A stretch of 64,000 bases of DNA from Polytrichum commune (GCA_950295325.1 OX485808.1:17628527-17692526); one strand, 5' to 3'. Counted from the stretch's first letter, positions 50,001 through 62,071 are shown. A program made the numbers and translations. Notes: generated by a model from the letters alone, not told the origin.

Positions 50001-50342
50001 CAATGGACATTTGTATAGATTGCAACACCCCCCCCCCCCCCCCCCGCCAACCTCTAAGTATATTTCCCCTTCCAGCAATGAGGTTGTTATGTCAATTTGC
50101 AATACACTCAATGTTTAGGTATATTATCACCCTGGAATATTGGGGACTTACATTTCAACCTTTGTTTGTCACCTTGGCAGGAAGCAGTCAATGTATCGTT
50201 GGCTAATCTATTGACATTTCCATTCATTGAGGAACGAGTCCATGACGGGCGACTTCAAATTTACGGGATGCATTACGATTTTGTAGAAGGGAAGTTGACT
50301 AGTTGGCGGATTGTGCAGTCTCAAGTTCCAGTAAGTGTATGA
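47010..50342 (+). CDS. beta-carbonic anhydrase
   Basis: Seven exons give 322 residues: 47010-47410, 47745-47793, 48369-48488, 49102-49155, 49439-49515, 49788-49893, 50181-50342 (969 nt with stop, all GT-AG). It hydrates CO2 to bicarbonate with a zinc ion. CADSR supplies Cys156, Asp158 and Arg160, and GHSSCGG supplies His217 and Cys220, so the full zinc and Asp-Arg set is present. [15 protein letters not shown] and FCEKEAVN also match the family. The Ser/Arg-rich N-terminus of about 75 residues suggests an organelle transit peptide. The start is the first ATG in frame; the GTG at 46992 was ignored. The exon 6 acceptor was chosen because it restores FSGDFIGSWV; an earlier AG at 49618-49619 leads to an in-frame TAA. 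A gtaagt just before the stop leaves a further 3' exon possible. Confidence 0.9.
47749..48250 (+). repeat. tandem duplication of carbonic anhydrase exon 2 and its downstream intron
   Basis: Bases 47749-47990 and about 48013-48250 are diverged direct copies. Shared phrases are tatgagaarcttg, gccaaaggta, tatctttgaa, ataaccttcaa, atagatgccttactcctctt, aacttgctgcaag and cttttagg. The second copy keeps an open exon-like stretch, [13 protein letters not shown], with a gtacta donor at the matching place. Confidence 0.85.
48018..48057 (+). other. candidate alternative (duplicate) exon 2
   Basis: After gaataag at 48011-48017, the 40 bases to 48057 read A plus 13 codons, [13 protein letters not shown], then gtactact. 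The phase (1 in, 0 out) equals that of exon 2, so it could replace exon 2 without a frameshift, but using both would break the frame. The acceptor lacks a good pyrimidine tract and the QKP of exon 2 is missing. It may equally be a dead copy. Confidence 0.45.
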
Positions 50343-50696
50343 ATGCCAGCCTAACAAAGGAGGGTCGAGTTTGAACAAGGGCAAAAGCCATTTCCCTAGA
50401 AGTTTCCCAACTATACCATACTGATGACTGCAAGAGCTCATCACCTTCATATGGAATAAGTAGTGTGCTACTAAGGTTATGATATCTTTGATGGTAGAAG
50501 CTCTCCTTTGCTTATCCATCTACCCCAAGAGTCATCTACATGTGGCATAACGTTGTATTTCAGTGCACAGATTTTGTGCAAAATAAATGAATTCTGTTGT
50601 TTGGACAGATTCTTGAGTTTCTCTAGAAATATTTACTGTTGTGTAATGAATGAGGATGGAGAATGTTTCTGCAAGTGGCAGCAGTTCTCTCGGTCT

Positions 50697-50784
50697 TCTC
50701 TTCTAAGGAACTCTCCTCATAATAATGGCGAATTCGATATACACTCCAATGAACATTATTATGAGGAGAGTTCCTTAGAAGAGA
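50697..50784. repeat. perfect 31-bp hairpin
   Basis: Arms at 50697-50727 (tctcttctaaggaactctcc then tcataataatg) and 50754-50784 are perfect inverses, with a 26-base spacer. It lies about 355 bases after the carbonic anhydrase stop and ends beside a family A copy. Confidence 0.9.
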
Positions 50785-50785
50785 T

Positions 50786-51020
50786 TTGTTGTGCGAACAA
50801 ACACCATAAGACACATGTTAAAAAGAGATTAGACTACATCTTTAAATTTTATTAAATACTCCACTCAATGTGAACTGCAATTGGGAGGACCGATGTATAC
50901 AGTTCAGGATTTGAAAAATATGCACTCCCAATAATAGGGACCTCCAATTTTTGCTGCTGATTCATCATAAATTTGTAACACAATACATGAGAAGTTGGAG
51001 AACATGAAATGAACCGAACA
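50786..51020 (+). repeat. family A arm next to the hairpin
   Basis: It contains gaacaaacaccataagacac, aaaagagattagactacatc, atactccactcaatgtgaa and gagaacatgaaatgaacc, collinear with 45595-45890. The 31-bp hairpin may be part of the same insertion. Confidence 0.6.
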
Positions 51021-52072
51021 ACAATTTCTTTCTTGATAGCCAGGGGTATCCTTCAAGAATGTCTTTGAACCAATGCAGTCTATGCATGTATACACTGATT
51101 TGGCGAGGCTGTATACTGGAAGGCCCAGAACTAACAAAATAGATTGTTTCTTGCACAATGGTGTGGGATTCTTTCCCCAATCAATGATTATCTGTCTTCA
51201 ATTGTTTTCCCATCTCTTCTGTTCCGATCACAGTTTTACACAAAAAAACATAGTTGAAACAGGATGCACCTTCTGATGATATCTCCCATTCATTTGGACT
51301 CACTGACATGTTCATGATGTTCGTCTCCAACCATGCGTTGAGTTTCCATTTCTTTTGGTATTTCCATTAACACAGGATTGAAAGGACGATGTGCCCCAAC
51401 GTGAATCCCAAGACGACAAAATTCACCTTGCACACAGAACGTGGAGATGAAGTTCACCTTCAAAGCATTTCAGGTTCCCACTTTTGAAAGCAATATGGAC
51501 ATTGTCTGGGTTTCGTCTGACATATGCTCAAAAGTGTGACAGGTTTAATATTTTTTTGTACTTGGCATGGAAGATCACAACCCTTAACATCCAAGCTACA
51601 CAATGCCAGGGTAACAAACTGGAGACATAAAATGGTTGACACACTAAATATTGAAGAAGCCCTTTGAAAACTGCACCTCCAATTTTATCTACACTGGTTG
51701 ACAAAAACTGTCTGCAGAAAATATGGTTAACAGAATTGTATAAATCAAAGTGTCGCCAAACCCAACTTCTGGAACTGTTTTATTAAATCAAGGATCTCAA
51801 CTATAGTTCGCCGCAAATGTAACAGAGGGTCAATCATCTTTCAAGACCCGGGGTAAGCGGAAGTGAAGCGAGTATTTTTCTACTTTCTCGTTGCTGTTGT
51901 TGTTGCTGTTGTTGACGTTTTCAGTGTCATTGTCAGTGTCATTGTTGTTGTTGCGGTTTCTTCTTCAATCAAGCGGTAATCTACAAATTTTTATAGGTCA
52001 AAGAATTCACGACATGCTAAATCCTAAACCCTAAACCCTACATTGCTACTACGAGCATGTCCGAAATCATCA
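51021..52072. other. region between the convergent carbonic anhydrase and glucanase genes
   Basis: No gene is seen. A (GTT)n-type tract lies at 51893-51952, and two AAACCCT units lie at about 52025-52039, just past the glucanase stop. The glucanase 3' untranslated region should lie here on the minus strand. Confidence 0.45.
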
Positions 52073-54917
52073 TCAAATCCTTAAGTTGAACAAGGTTCCG
52101 AAAACCGAAACGGAGAGCGGAAGCACACTAGGTTTACCGTTACAAAGATTTCCGCCATCCAAAGCGGTTCCACTTCCACTCGTTCCGCCGCCTGACCCAC
52201 CACCTCCCCCGGATCCCCCCGACCCACTTCCGCTGTAGGATTTGATGTCAAGCGGGTAGACGGCATTCCCATTCGGATACAAAACCCCCCAATTCCTCTC
52301 GGTCGTCGCCCCTGTCTTCTGATTCTCATTGAACAGGGCAAAGATGAAAGTGGGTATAAAAACCCCAGGTTTCCTCGGCGTACCCCTGGTCGGGGAGCCC
52401 AACACATACTTGACTAAATTGTTGTTGTAAGTTTGTGCATTGGAGATATTCGCCCCGAGTTCGTCCGAATCTCCCAACGTCGGCCACCCAGTCTCGCTTA
52501 TGGCCACCCTCACATTGCCATACCCGACGGCCGCCATAGCCGCGTACATGGCGTCCAATTGCGCGTCGAGCAAATTCGTGTACTGCAAACTGGTAGTGCT
52601 ATCCGTGTAGAAAACCGAGGAGTTTGTGAACAAGGCGTAATTCAACGGAATGTATTGGGAATTCGTCGACCACCCGAAGTAGGGGTAAACATTGATGAAA
52701 AGGTAGGAGCCCGTGGAATCGAGAAACTTGAGCAATGGGGTGATCACTTGAGTCGCGATGTCGGTCCGAAAAACGCCTTTCGAAGGAGGATAGGATAGAG
52801 AGAGGACGCTATACTCGACCGCGGTGGAGAGACGAATCGCCGTCAAATTGCGATTCGTGAGGCTTGTGTAGAGGTTTTGGATCGCGGGGACGAGTTGAAG
52901 CCAGACGGACGAGAGGCTGGAGTCGGCGAAAAGCTCGTTGCCGACCATGATGTAGGTGATGTTGGAGGAAGGGTAGTATGGGACGACGTTGGTGAGGATC
53001 CATTGGTCCGCTGCGTTTACGTCAACGGCGAGTGCGGAGATGGCGGTATTTGGCATCCCGATTATGAGCTCAAGACCCGACCCGGCGAACGCTTTTATCG
53101 TTGGCCCGTCGAAGTCGAAAATTCTAGCTCTGCCGAATCCTAAGTTCTGCATGAGCTTCACCGAGTCCGTTCCGCTGGGCAGGTTGTTCCCCAGCCGTCC
53201 ATAATTAATTCCTAATGTGTGTGCCTCTGCAAATCACATAAACAGAAAATTAGAAAGTAAGATTTTCTCTAGCAAAATTCAATCATGGAGGCAGCCGACA
53301 CAACATATTATCCTTTAGTTCAACGGGAGTTGGTTATCTTGCATACAAAACATTCCATGTTCGGTAAGTTTTGGGCATGCTTGGAGCCGGTGTGGAAGTT
53401 TGAACGAAGAATATTCTATAGTGGTTCAGAGTGGGCCAAACTCATTTTAGCACCTCTTGGCATGTCAAAAGAGTCTGGCCCCCAATGAACCATAATAAAA
53501 TGTTCTTCGTTCAAACCTCCACACCGGCTCCGAGCATGCCCAACAAACTCACCGAACATGGAAATTTTTGCATGCAAAACAACCAACTCCCGACCAAAAC
53601 TCCGGTTGAATTAAAGGATAACTCTGATGTAACCTAATGAAGATAGGCATTGCACCCACAAGCAAGAGGATCGAGGAGGAATTATACGAAATGTGCTGTG
53701 GGATTCACCGATCTCCACTAAGCAACACACACATCTTGACGAACAATTACGACAGCATCAATTTTGAGCTTTCAGTCCTGGAGGCAGGTTCACAGACCAG
53801 ACACAACGTCAACTTGGGAGATTTTGCACCCACGAGCAAGAAGAAATAAGAATGTGGTGTGCGAGAGTCACCGAAACTCTAAATAGCACGACTAGTTAAA
53901 GACAGTTCTTGACGCACATTACAACACAATAAAATTTTGGAATTCTCATTCCTGGAAGCCGATTCACAGACCAGACACAACATAACCTGGGAGATTTCGC
54001 ACCCACAAGCTAGACGATCGGAAATAGAAGAAGGGAAAAATGTAAATGTGAGGTTCACCAAACTCCACATAGCACATCTAGTTAGACAGATCTTGAAGCA
54101 CATTACGACACCATCAAATTTTCAATTTTCAATCCAATTTGACCCACTTGAAACAATCTTGAAATGCCGGCAGCACTTCACATAACCCCAACTTCAGACC
54201 GATGTGGGTCACAGGGGAAGCAAGATCCAGAAGAAACTACAAACTCCCAAGATCCACAAATCGGCTTAAAGACTCCCAACCACAAGTTTCAGCAAAATCC
54301 TATAACTTAGATCCTCAGTATCTCTGAGGAAGATACACACACACCAATGTGTCTCGGTGGAGTACTACCTCCAACACACGAACCCTACAAATTTACCAAC
54401 TCCAAGCTACAGAGAACTCCAAGGATAAGAACTCCCAGAGAGTCGTTGATCTTATATGTGCTACAATCAATACTACAATCTGATCATCAAGATGTCGACA
54501 TGCGAAACCTGAATCCCAGACACACGAATTTGACGACTTGACCTCTTCGCAATGACATTGCAAGACAATAAACATGTGACTTGAGCAATTCCATAACCTC
54601 AAAATAATCAATCTGATGTGCATTCACTACGAACCTCATCCGTAGCTCATTTCTCACCAATTTCGGAAGCATTGCGGGACAACATCACATACCCTTAACC
54701 CCAGGATGAGAATTTTGAGACTAATAATTCAGGTTATCCTCCGGAATTACATGATTTGCTGCAAATCAGAGGAAAGGAAAACGAAAAAGGGGGAGATTTG
54801 ATGTGTACCCGGAGCGTAGTCCGCAGTGGTTGGTGCAACCCATAAGAGATTGCAACACATAAGAGAGAATAAAACGCTAATCCAGCTCCATCGGACTACG
54901 GAGCACGCAAGAAGCAT
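52073..54917 (-). CDS. GH17 glucan endo-1,3-beta-glucosidase, secreted, probably GPI-anchored
   Basis: Two exons (54917-54809 and 53226-52073) with a 1.6-kb intron give 420 residues. It hydrolyses internal beta-1,3-glucan (callose) links at the cell surface. Exon 1 encodes a signal peptide, MLLACSVVRWSW then a hydrophobic core, with likely cleavage near residue 33. Exon 2 begins the GH17 domain with LGINYGRLGNNLP. The acid/base Glu is E134 in VGNELF and the nucleophile Glu is E281 in ISETGWP. FALFNENQK and ERNWGVLYP are also family motifs. A Gly/Ser linker at about 368-389 precedes a hydrophobic C-terminus that looks like a GPI-attachment signal. No X8/CBM43 domain is present. The frame extends upstream to an ATG at 55106, but the ATG at 54917 gives a normal signal peptide. 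Confidence 0.92.
53308..53621. mobile_element. family E inverted-repeat element in the glucanase intron
   Basis: Terminal repeats of about 110 bp: ttatcctttagttcaacggg at the left and the inverse, ending gttgaattaaaggataa, at the right. Inner parts gcatgcttggagccggtgtg and its inverse also match. About 80 bp lies between the arms. Another copy is in the ALMT intron at 17083-17412. Confidence 0.8.
53640..54130. repeat. intronic tandem repeat, about 174-bp unit, three units
   Basis: Gcacccacaagcaagaggat occurs at 53651, with variants at 53826 and 53999. Each is followed by ga/ga-rich sequence, a gttcaccraactc phrase, tagcac, cttgacgmacattacgaca and cagaccagacacaac. Diverged, inside the glucanase intron. 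Confidence 0.7.
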
Positions 54918-56512
54918 GGGCCTTCTTCTTCTTCGTTGTTCATTATCTTCATCATCTTCATCATCACAACTAGGTGTTGGTGGTGGTGGGTTGTTGACGT
55001 CGACGTTGTTGCAAGGAGGCCATCTCGCCAGAGGATCTTCCTTGTGGGCCATTATGATCTGCCCAGGCCCTGGCCTGGTAGCTCGCTTCTCCCTCCGCCA
55101 TTGCATGTTGATGCAAATGAGGATGGATGATTCCCCAACTCAGGATGGAAGATTCTTCCTCCAAATGGAAATCTCACAGATGGAAGCAAAACCTCCACAA
55201 ACACACACACACTCTCACACATACACACACTATCTCTCTTTCTATCAAGCTCAAGCTCAATTGGAGCTCCAGAAACGGTGGATAGTGATTCTAGCGATGG
55301 ATTCTTCATTCACAGCCAAAATGCACCGTTGAGCTTCCTGCGCTGCTGCCACAATCTTCTTGTACAGGGTAAGGATAGGGAAGCCGATTTTGAAGGGGCC
55401 CGGAAGCTCACAGCCCCTTTCTTGAATGATTCCAAGTTCCAACAACCAAAATGCAAACAAAAATGTCAAGCTCCCCTCCCCTCGGCCGACACCCCCAGAT
55501 GACCCTAAAATGTCAATCCTGGGCAGATTCTTGCGGGCGCAGATTCCTACGCACCAAAATGAGTCAATGCATTAATAAGTCTGCCGCCGCCCCTAAATAT
55601 CAATCATCCCAAACCTCACAACTCCCTCTGCTGGCTCGCCTCTGTGGGGGGACTCTCTTTTGGTGCATTTGGCTACCGTATTTACTTCGGTTGCATTAAC
55701 CCAAAACCTGCCAACAACCCAACCTCTCATCACACGCAAATGCCTTCTGTTCTGTCTGAATCCCAAATAGACTCTCTAACCAACTCTAAAACCTCTTGTC
55801 GACCGGCAGCCGTGGGAGCTCAAAAATTTGCTCCCAGCAGCCAGCATACATGCATCCACCGGTTCAACTAAACCCAGCTCACTGCACCGAAAACTCCAAA
55901 CTCCAAACACTCCACCCTAACCCACGCCCCCAAAAACCACAACAGCACCAGGGGACCGAATTTCGCGACCGCCGCAACGACGACCGCTTTCACCGGAACC
56001 ACAATCCTTATGTTGTTGTTTCTCCTTCCTCTTCTTCTCCCCCAACGACTTCCCCTGGCCCTGTGACCTTTCACCGCGTCACTCGATTATCTCCGTGCAC
56101 AGGGGGCCAAATCCAAAACTACAAACGGCAGACCCGCTCGGAAATGTGCGAGCCAGGCGAGAAAATGCACGCCGACCGCCGCGCGCTCCCTCGCTTGCTC
56201 GGCCGATCGATCTCGGCCGGTGTCGAAGGTAGGCGTGCACGTGCTGGCTTGGGCGCGCGGGCACGGGTGGCTTAAGTGTCCGCTGCTCACTCGCTCGCTC
56301 GCCGCAATCGGGCCAATCACAGGCCTCGGTAATCGGGCCTTAGTGGCTCGCTGGTTGGTTGGTTGGCCCCGGTCCCCGGGCAGACCCGTGACCGACGGTC
56401 GACCCACTAGCACGGTTATAGGACTCCATATTTTTACCTCCTGGACCCACCGCCTTTGTACCCATGAATCATGAGTAACATACCCCCCAGTCATCGCTCA
56501 TGCGTTCATTGG
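54918..56512 (-). promoter_or_regulatory. GC-rich upstream region of the glucanase gene
   Basis: GC rises clearly at about 55780-56420 compared with the rest of the window and CpG is common. A CCAAT (gggccaatcac) lies at about 56311. An (AC)n tract lies at 55200-55230. Open frames such as 55796-56275 are low-complexity and unrecognised. It may be a promoter island, possibly serving the glucanase; a plus-strand transcript cannot be excluded. Confidence 0.4.
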
Positions 56513-56864
56513 CACTGGTCCTTGTGCTCGGTCGAAATTAAACAATGCATGGCTAAAAGGCCACAAACCCATCATGTGCCGAGACAACCACGGGTTTAGG
56601 GTAATGGGTGATGCTACATGAGCGGATTAACACATCCAAATGAGGAGCCTAAAGTCGGCATCTTTTGAATGTTTGAATCCCAATTCCTTTACACTGGTCC
56701 TTGTGCTCGGTCGAAATTAAACAATGCAAGGCTAAAGCCCACAAACTCGTCGTGTGCCGAGAGAACCACGGGTTTAGGGTAATGGGTGATGCTACATGAG
56801 AGGATTTAACATATGCAAATGAGGAGCCTAAAGTCGGCATCTTTTGAATGTTTGAATCCCAATA
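56513..56864. repeat. 179-bp tandem duplication
   Basis: Units begin cactggtccttgtgctcggt at 56513 and 56692. Both contain cacgggtttagggtaatggg and end gcatcttttgaatgtttgaa. They differ by scattered substitutions and small indels. Confidence 0.9.
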
Positions 56865-58869
56865 CAAACATACATTTTTAATTTATTTCTCGTACTTGAA
56901 TTTGTACTTGTACATTACAAACCATTTAAGGTTGCCAATGTCCACACGAAGAGGGCACACACATTGCCCTAAACCCATGGCTCTCGCGCATGATCATGGG
57001 TTGTGGGTTTTACATTGTTTATTAGAATGTGTACATGTACATTAGAAACCGATCAGTGTCGCTACTAACCATGTGAGGTGCACACAAATCGCTCTAAATT
57101 TGTGGTTTTCTTATACGATCGTGGGTTATGGGTTTGCACCCTTTAGTAGAATGTGTTTATTACAACATGTTTCTATTATCACCCATCTCCTCTTGAATTT
57201 CTAGCATCAACCATGTCTTTCACCGTCTTATCATATCATTATTCAAGTGGTGGACTCTGCTCAATTTTGCATCATGCTATGTCACAAAGTTTACTCAAAT
57301 TTAGTTTGAGTAAGGCGGATCATGGGCAAGATTCGGGAATAATGCGAGGGTATATGCGAGGTCCTACAAAAACAAGCTGAACCATTTGAATATTCTTATG
57401 ATTGGTATGGACAAGCTGACCCATCACATTGGTATGTACATGTGCTTCGGTTGAATAGAGTGTCTCAAACATTTAGACGATGGAGCCTCTTTTGGCATCG
57501 GCACATGGACGAGACAATGACATACCCATGTTGTAACTCATAATTGCGGGGGGGGCTCCACTTCAACAAGGCATGTTGCACATGATGTCAGCTACAAATG
57601 CATGGCAATTATGACATAATAAATGTAGTCATGACATTAGAAAATATGTGAGTTTTTAAATAGAATATGACCAGTAGAAACCTTTTGGGGAAACAAAAAC
57701 CCATGCGTTTCATATTTGCCATGCCATCTTACAAGTTGAAATTGTTGATGTGCCAATCATTGCATCTTTGGGCCCTCCTGGGCAAGTTCGCAATGCACCT
57801 TCCTAGAGGTTGTTAGCATCATGGGCAACCAATTAAGTGCAAGGATTCATTTGGATCATGTGCTCGGCCAAGCTCTTCATGATTGACCTCTAGATTAGTT
57901 AATTCTAAGATGTTAATTTTCTTATTGTTATGAAACCCATACACATGTAGAAAAAAATGTTGTAACTCCGCACGATAGGGTCACACACTTTGGCTTATGG
58001 TTTCTAGACTTAGGGGGAAGACCCGGGGCCTTGGACCTACGTTAATCAGAAAATCAGTGTGGTCCGCGTTAATTCACATAGGTCCAAGACCCCGGGTCTT
58101 CCCTTGAGCCATCATGAAGACTTCCGACTGACACCTTCCACAATATAAAGTAGTCGCCTTACATCCAAAGTAGCACAAGAACAAAACAATCACCCACATT
58201 AACTTCCTAGAGGGAAACACACCTGGTCACCGTGGCTCATGCAAATTTTCCACTGTACATTTAGCGTGGATGAACATTCGTGTGACCCACAGTAGTAGGA
58301 CTATTTAGTGTCGTGTTTTTGCGGCAAGAATTAGTGTCGAAAGACCTAATATAGGTGAATCGGTGGAGGCTTGAGTTGAAAAGAATTATCCACCAAAGAT
58401 AGCGTGAAAGACCGCGCTCTACGTTTAGTGGGTCACGGCCGACGTGACTTTTAGCCACAAATGACGTTAACTCGACTCGGGGATCGAGTTGTTTGAATGG
58501 TATCCATTTCACTACCTCGGGATCATTTACATTGGACGATCAAGCATGTCTTTCTAAAACTCCAAGGGCCCAAAGAGACTCTTCCGCAAGCCTAACCCCC
58601 CCCCCCACACACACAAGGGAAAGGGGAAAGAAAGGGAAGGGGGGCCCACACCCGGGTCCCACCTTCGTTATTGATTAGTCCGATCATAGTAGTAGGTGCT
58701 ACCTAACCTCCACAAGGCGGTTTGGTGGTTTCTAGTCCCGGGCTTATTTACGGGGTTGTTGGTGGGCTTGGTGGCGAGTCTCTTTCAAGGCTCGAATTAG
58801 AGTTGGAGTGTCTTTTTGGATGACGTCGGGTGGTGGGTAGCGTGGTGGCCAGGCGTGTTGGGTTACGGG
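56865..58869. other. geneless stretch
   Basis: No gene is supported. It contains the hairpin at 58015-58103 and simple C, G and A-rich runs at 58596-58645. Confidence 0.4.
58015..58103. repeat. 26-bp hairpin with 37-base spacer
   Basis: gggaagacccggggccttgg with acctac at 58015-58040 is inverted at 58078-58103 (ataggtccaagaccccgggt then cttccc), with two mismatches. GC-rich stem in an AT-rich setting. Confidence 0.85.
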
Positions 58870-60433
58870 GAATTGTTGCATATGAGCGTACTCTCCTACA
58901 CTAGAAACTCGTTCCCTTGTAGGTATGTGATTAGTTCATTCTGATTTGGAATGCCATGGTCCAATACCGTACACTAATCTGGGGTTTTTCGAGACTAATT
59001 CTAGCGTTAATCTAGTGTTGCGTAGTACAAACTTGGGTTATGGATGGTTTCTGGTTTTTCCGCTAGAAGAACAAGACAAACATTTGTACGCAATGCCTTT
59101 TGTGTGTCCAAACTATGAACTTGCTTCTTATATGATTTGGCAATGTGTGTTAATTTGTGGGGAATTGATGCACATGAGCGAACCTAAACTATAAACTTTG
59201 TTCCCTCATAGGTTTGTGATTAGTTCATTTTGATTGATATTCCACAATCCAATACCATGCAGTAATTTAGGGTCCTTGAAGCTTAACTAATTCCTACTTT
59301 AACCTAGTGTTAAGCAATACAAATCTTGGCTATGGACGGATTCCGACATCTTCACTAGAAGCGCGAAACATACATTTCTACGCAATTCCTCTTATATGTA
59401 TCCAAATTGCGGTCTTGTTTCTTACGAGTTTGTGATTTATCTATCTCAACTAGGTCTCATTGTATACTAATGCGGGGTACCTTAAAGCTAACTTTATTAA
59501 AGAGATTGGCAAAGGCGTGTTGGTTTATGGGGAATTGATGCATATGTGTGTACGTACCCAAGCAAGAAACTTGTCCCTCATAGGTTTGAGACTAGTTCGT
59601 ATCGATTGGAATGCCACAGTCCAGTACCGTACACTAATTTGGGGTCCTTGAAGCTAGTTTTAGTGTCAGCCTAGAGTTAAGGAGTACAAACTTGGACTAT
59701 GGATGGTTTCCAACATTTTCATTGGAAGTATGAGACATACATTTCTATGCAACACCACTTACATACATCCAAAATGTAAACTTGTCTCTTATAGGCATGT
59801 GATTTATTCATCTCAACTAGATCTCATTGTGCACTAGTTTGGGGACCTCGAAGCTAACATTTTAAAAGGAATTGACGAGGCGTGTCGGTTACGGGAATTG
59901 ATGCATATGAGCATACATAAACTAGAAACTTGTTCCTCTTAGGTTTGTGATTAGTCCGTCCTAATTGAATCCCGGCACCATACACTAACTTGAGGGCTTT
60001 GAAGCTAATTTTAATATCAACATGGTGTTAAGCAGTAAAAGTTTGGACTATGGATGATGGAACCTAACGTTTTCACTTGAGGAATGAAACATACCTTTCA
60101 TATGTCCAAAATAGAAACTCATTTCTTATAGGTTTATGATTTGGTCAAATGTCTTGATCACATTGTACAATAATGTTGGGTCCTTGAAGGTGACGTTTGT
60201 GTCAACTTTATTTGTAGGAGTTAAAGTTTTGGGCTATGGATGATTTCCATCATTGCCATTGGAAAAATAAAGACGTACATTTGTATGCAATCGCATCACT
60301 CACCCGTGCTTATTTCTTACATGTTTATATATTTGGGAAACGTCCATCTCGATTGGATCCCATAGTACGAAGTTGGGGATCCTCATTGCAAACTTTGGTG
60401 TCAAATTGGCTTATGAAAGCAAAAGGCTTTGGG

Positions 60434-60483
<50 letters not shown>

Positions 60484-60770
60484 GGTTCCAAACATTCTCA
60501 ATGGAGGAATGAGATGTATGTGTTTGTATATGATGATTTTTCCACACGAGTGAAACTTCTCATCCACCTCAATGAAAATTTCGTTTCTTATAGATTTGTG
60601 AGTAAGGGGTGGTTTGTTTGTTTTGATTGGATCGCACTATACCAATTTGGAGTCTTCAATGCTCACTATAATGTCGACCCAATTTAAATAGTCAAAAGTT
60701 TTTAGTTATAGATAGTTACCAACATTTTCATTGGAGGATTGACATCTACACTTGTATGCCATATTTTTGT
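58870..60770. repeat. diverged satellite-like array with higher-order structure
   Basis: Seven variants of ttggactatggatggtttcc plus attttcattggaa lie near 59032, 59327, 59690, 60045, 60230, 60430 and 60697. Versions of aggtttgtgattagttcat lie near 58921, 59212, 59426, 59579, 59793, 59940, 60128, 60316 and 60591. Some are 361-367 apart in alternation, so two sub-units form a larger unit of about 365 bp. A (CA)n(TA)n tract at 60437-60483 sits in one unit. Confidence 0.75.
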
Positions 60771-61734
60771 GTGGTTGTGATATAGAAGGGAACATAAGGA
60801 GATAGAGGTGAACGAGCAACGAGTTTAAACCTTACACAAATGTTGCACCTGGAGAATGTAGAGGATGCTCTATTTCTTATTTATTGGTGTTGGAATGTAG
60901 TTTACAAATGGGGACTTGACCAATGTATGAATGAACACATGGCAAATACAAGGGGAGAATGTAGTTTTTTGGGAGCAAACATCACATTGCTTAGCTCCTT
61001 GGTTGCATTTTACGAGACCATGTATTGGGCAAGCATACGTATCCTTTCATTCCGGGATTCCCCATTTTTGGGGAGCACTCGCGTTGTGTACTGTGAATTT
61101 TTTGGACACGCAACTATGAATTTGGAGTTTTTTTAATTGCACCACTTTCTCTGCACCATTGACTAGCTACTTAGTAATGTTATGAGAGCAATGGTGTTGC
61201 CCATCAATCAATATAGGTTACCCCCCCCCCGCGAGCGCTGATAATGCATGTATTTGTATCAGGACCTAGTCACTAAGGTACATGCACTTAGAAAAAACAA
61301 CACTATCTACAACAAACATTTGGGGCTTCCATGTACAATTGTGGTACATGGAGTTGGTTTTGAGGTAAGGGCTCGAGATGCTAAAACCAACGCCTGAAGT
61401 GTTAAATATCGATATATTGTTATTAGATATTTAAAATCTAATAAGTTTCTCATTAAAAATGTAAAGGGGAGACCATACCAACACACCAATGTACATTATC
61501 TTTAGAATCCATATACAAAATCATAAGGAGTCAAAATTTCATTGGTAGATTACCCAAAAACCGTTACATGGACCCAACGACAAGGTGGTGGGCATTTCTA
61601 GAATCAATATGTGATTATCATCCAAGATTTTAGGGCGGTGGTTATGGGCGAGGTGTTGATTTCAGCGCCCTCTTAAATACCTACTCGAGAAGATCATGGT
61701 CATCACCATTGCTTGGTTGAAGACCAATGAATGG
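60771..61734. other. geneless stretch
   Basis: No gene is supported. Two overlapping frames at 60840-61136 are unrecognised. A C run lies at 61220-61229. Confidence 0.4.
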
Positions 61735-61747
61735 GGAGAACCAAAAT

Positions 61748-61906
61748 CTACATTGAATTGTCCTATTAGTGCAGGTTACGTGTTGCTATAACTTTTAACC
61801 AAGCATATATGATTTTTACTCAAAGCTACATAAATAGTTAGTATACACATCAAAGAACACGATATAACGTACCTATGAACCACACAAACAAGACAATTCA
61901 ATGTAG
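61748..61906. mobile_element. 159-bp element with perfect 15-bp inverted ends
   Basis: CTACATTGAATTGTC at 61748-61762 and its exact inverse at 61892-61906 bound a non-coding insert within a family C element. The target duplication is not clear. Confidence 0.75.
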
Positions 61907-62071
61907 TTGCAAATGAACCGGTTGCATTCAAGAAACAATTGGTCCAAAATCAAAACTTCGAGCAAATTACCGATCGATTTAGAAGAATCTATAGAATATT
62001 CATCCATTCAATTCAAAAAAACCCGAAAGATGTCAACATATAACCGGTGATATTGAAAACAGTAGAATCTC

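Noticed and set aside
52081-53204. Open frames on both strands overlapping the glucanase exon
   Set aside because: They are shadow frames of a clear GH17 coding sequence.
54918-55106. N-terminal extension of the glucanase to the ATG at 55106
   Set aside because: The extension is acidic and Arg-rich and would place the signal peptide in the interior; the ATG at 54917 gives a standard secretory start.
55796-56275. 159-residue plus-strand open frame in the GC-rich island
   Set aside because: Pro/His/Arg-rich reading of GC-rich DNA with no domain; long frames are expected by chance here.
60840-61136. 98-residue plus-strand open frame
   Set aside because: No recognisable motif, no supporting splice signals or homology, and it follows a repeat array.
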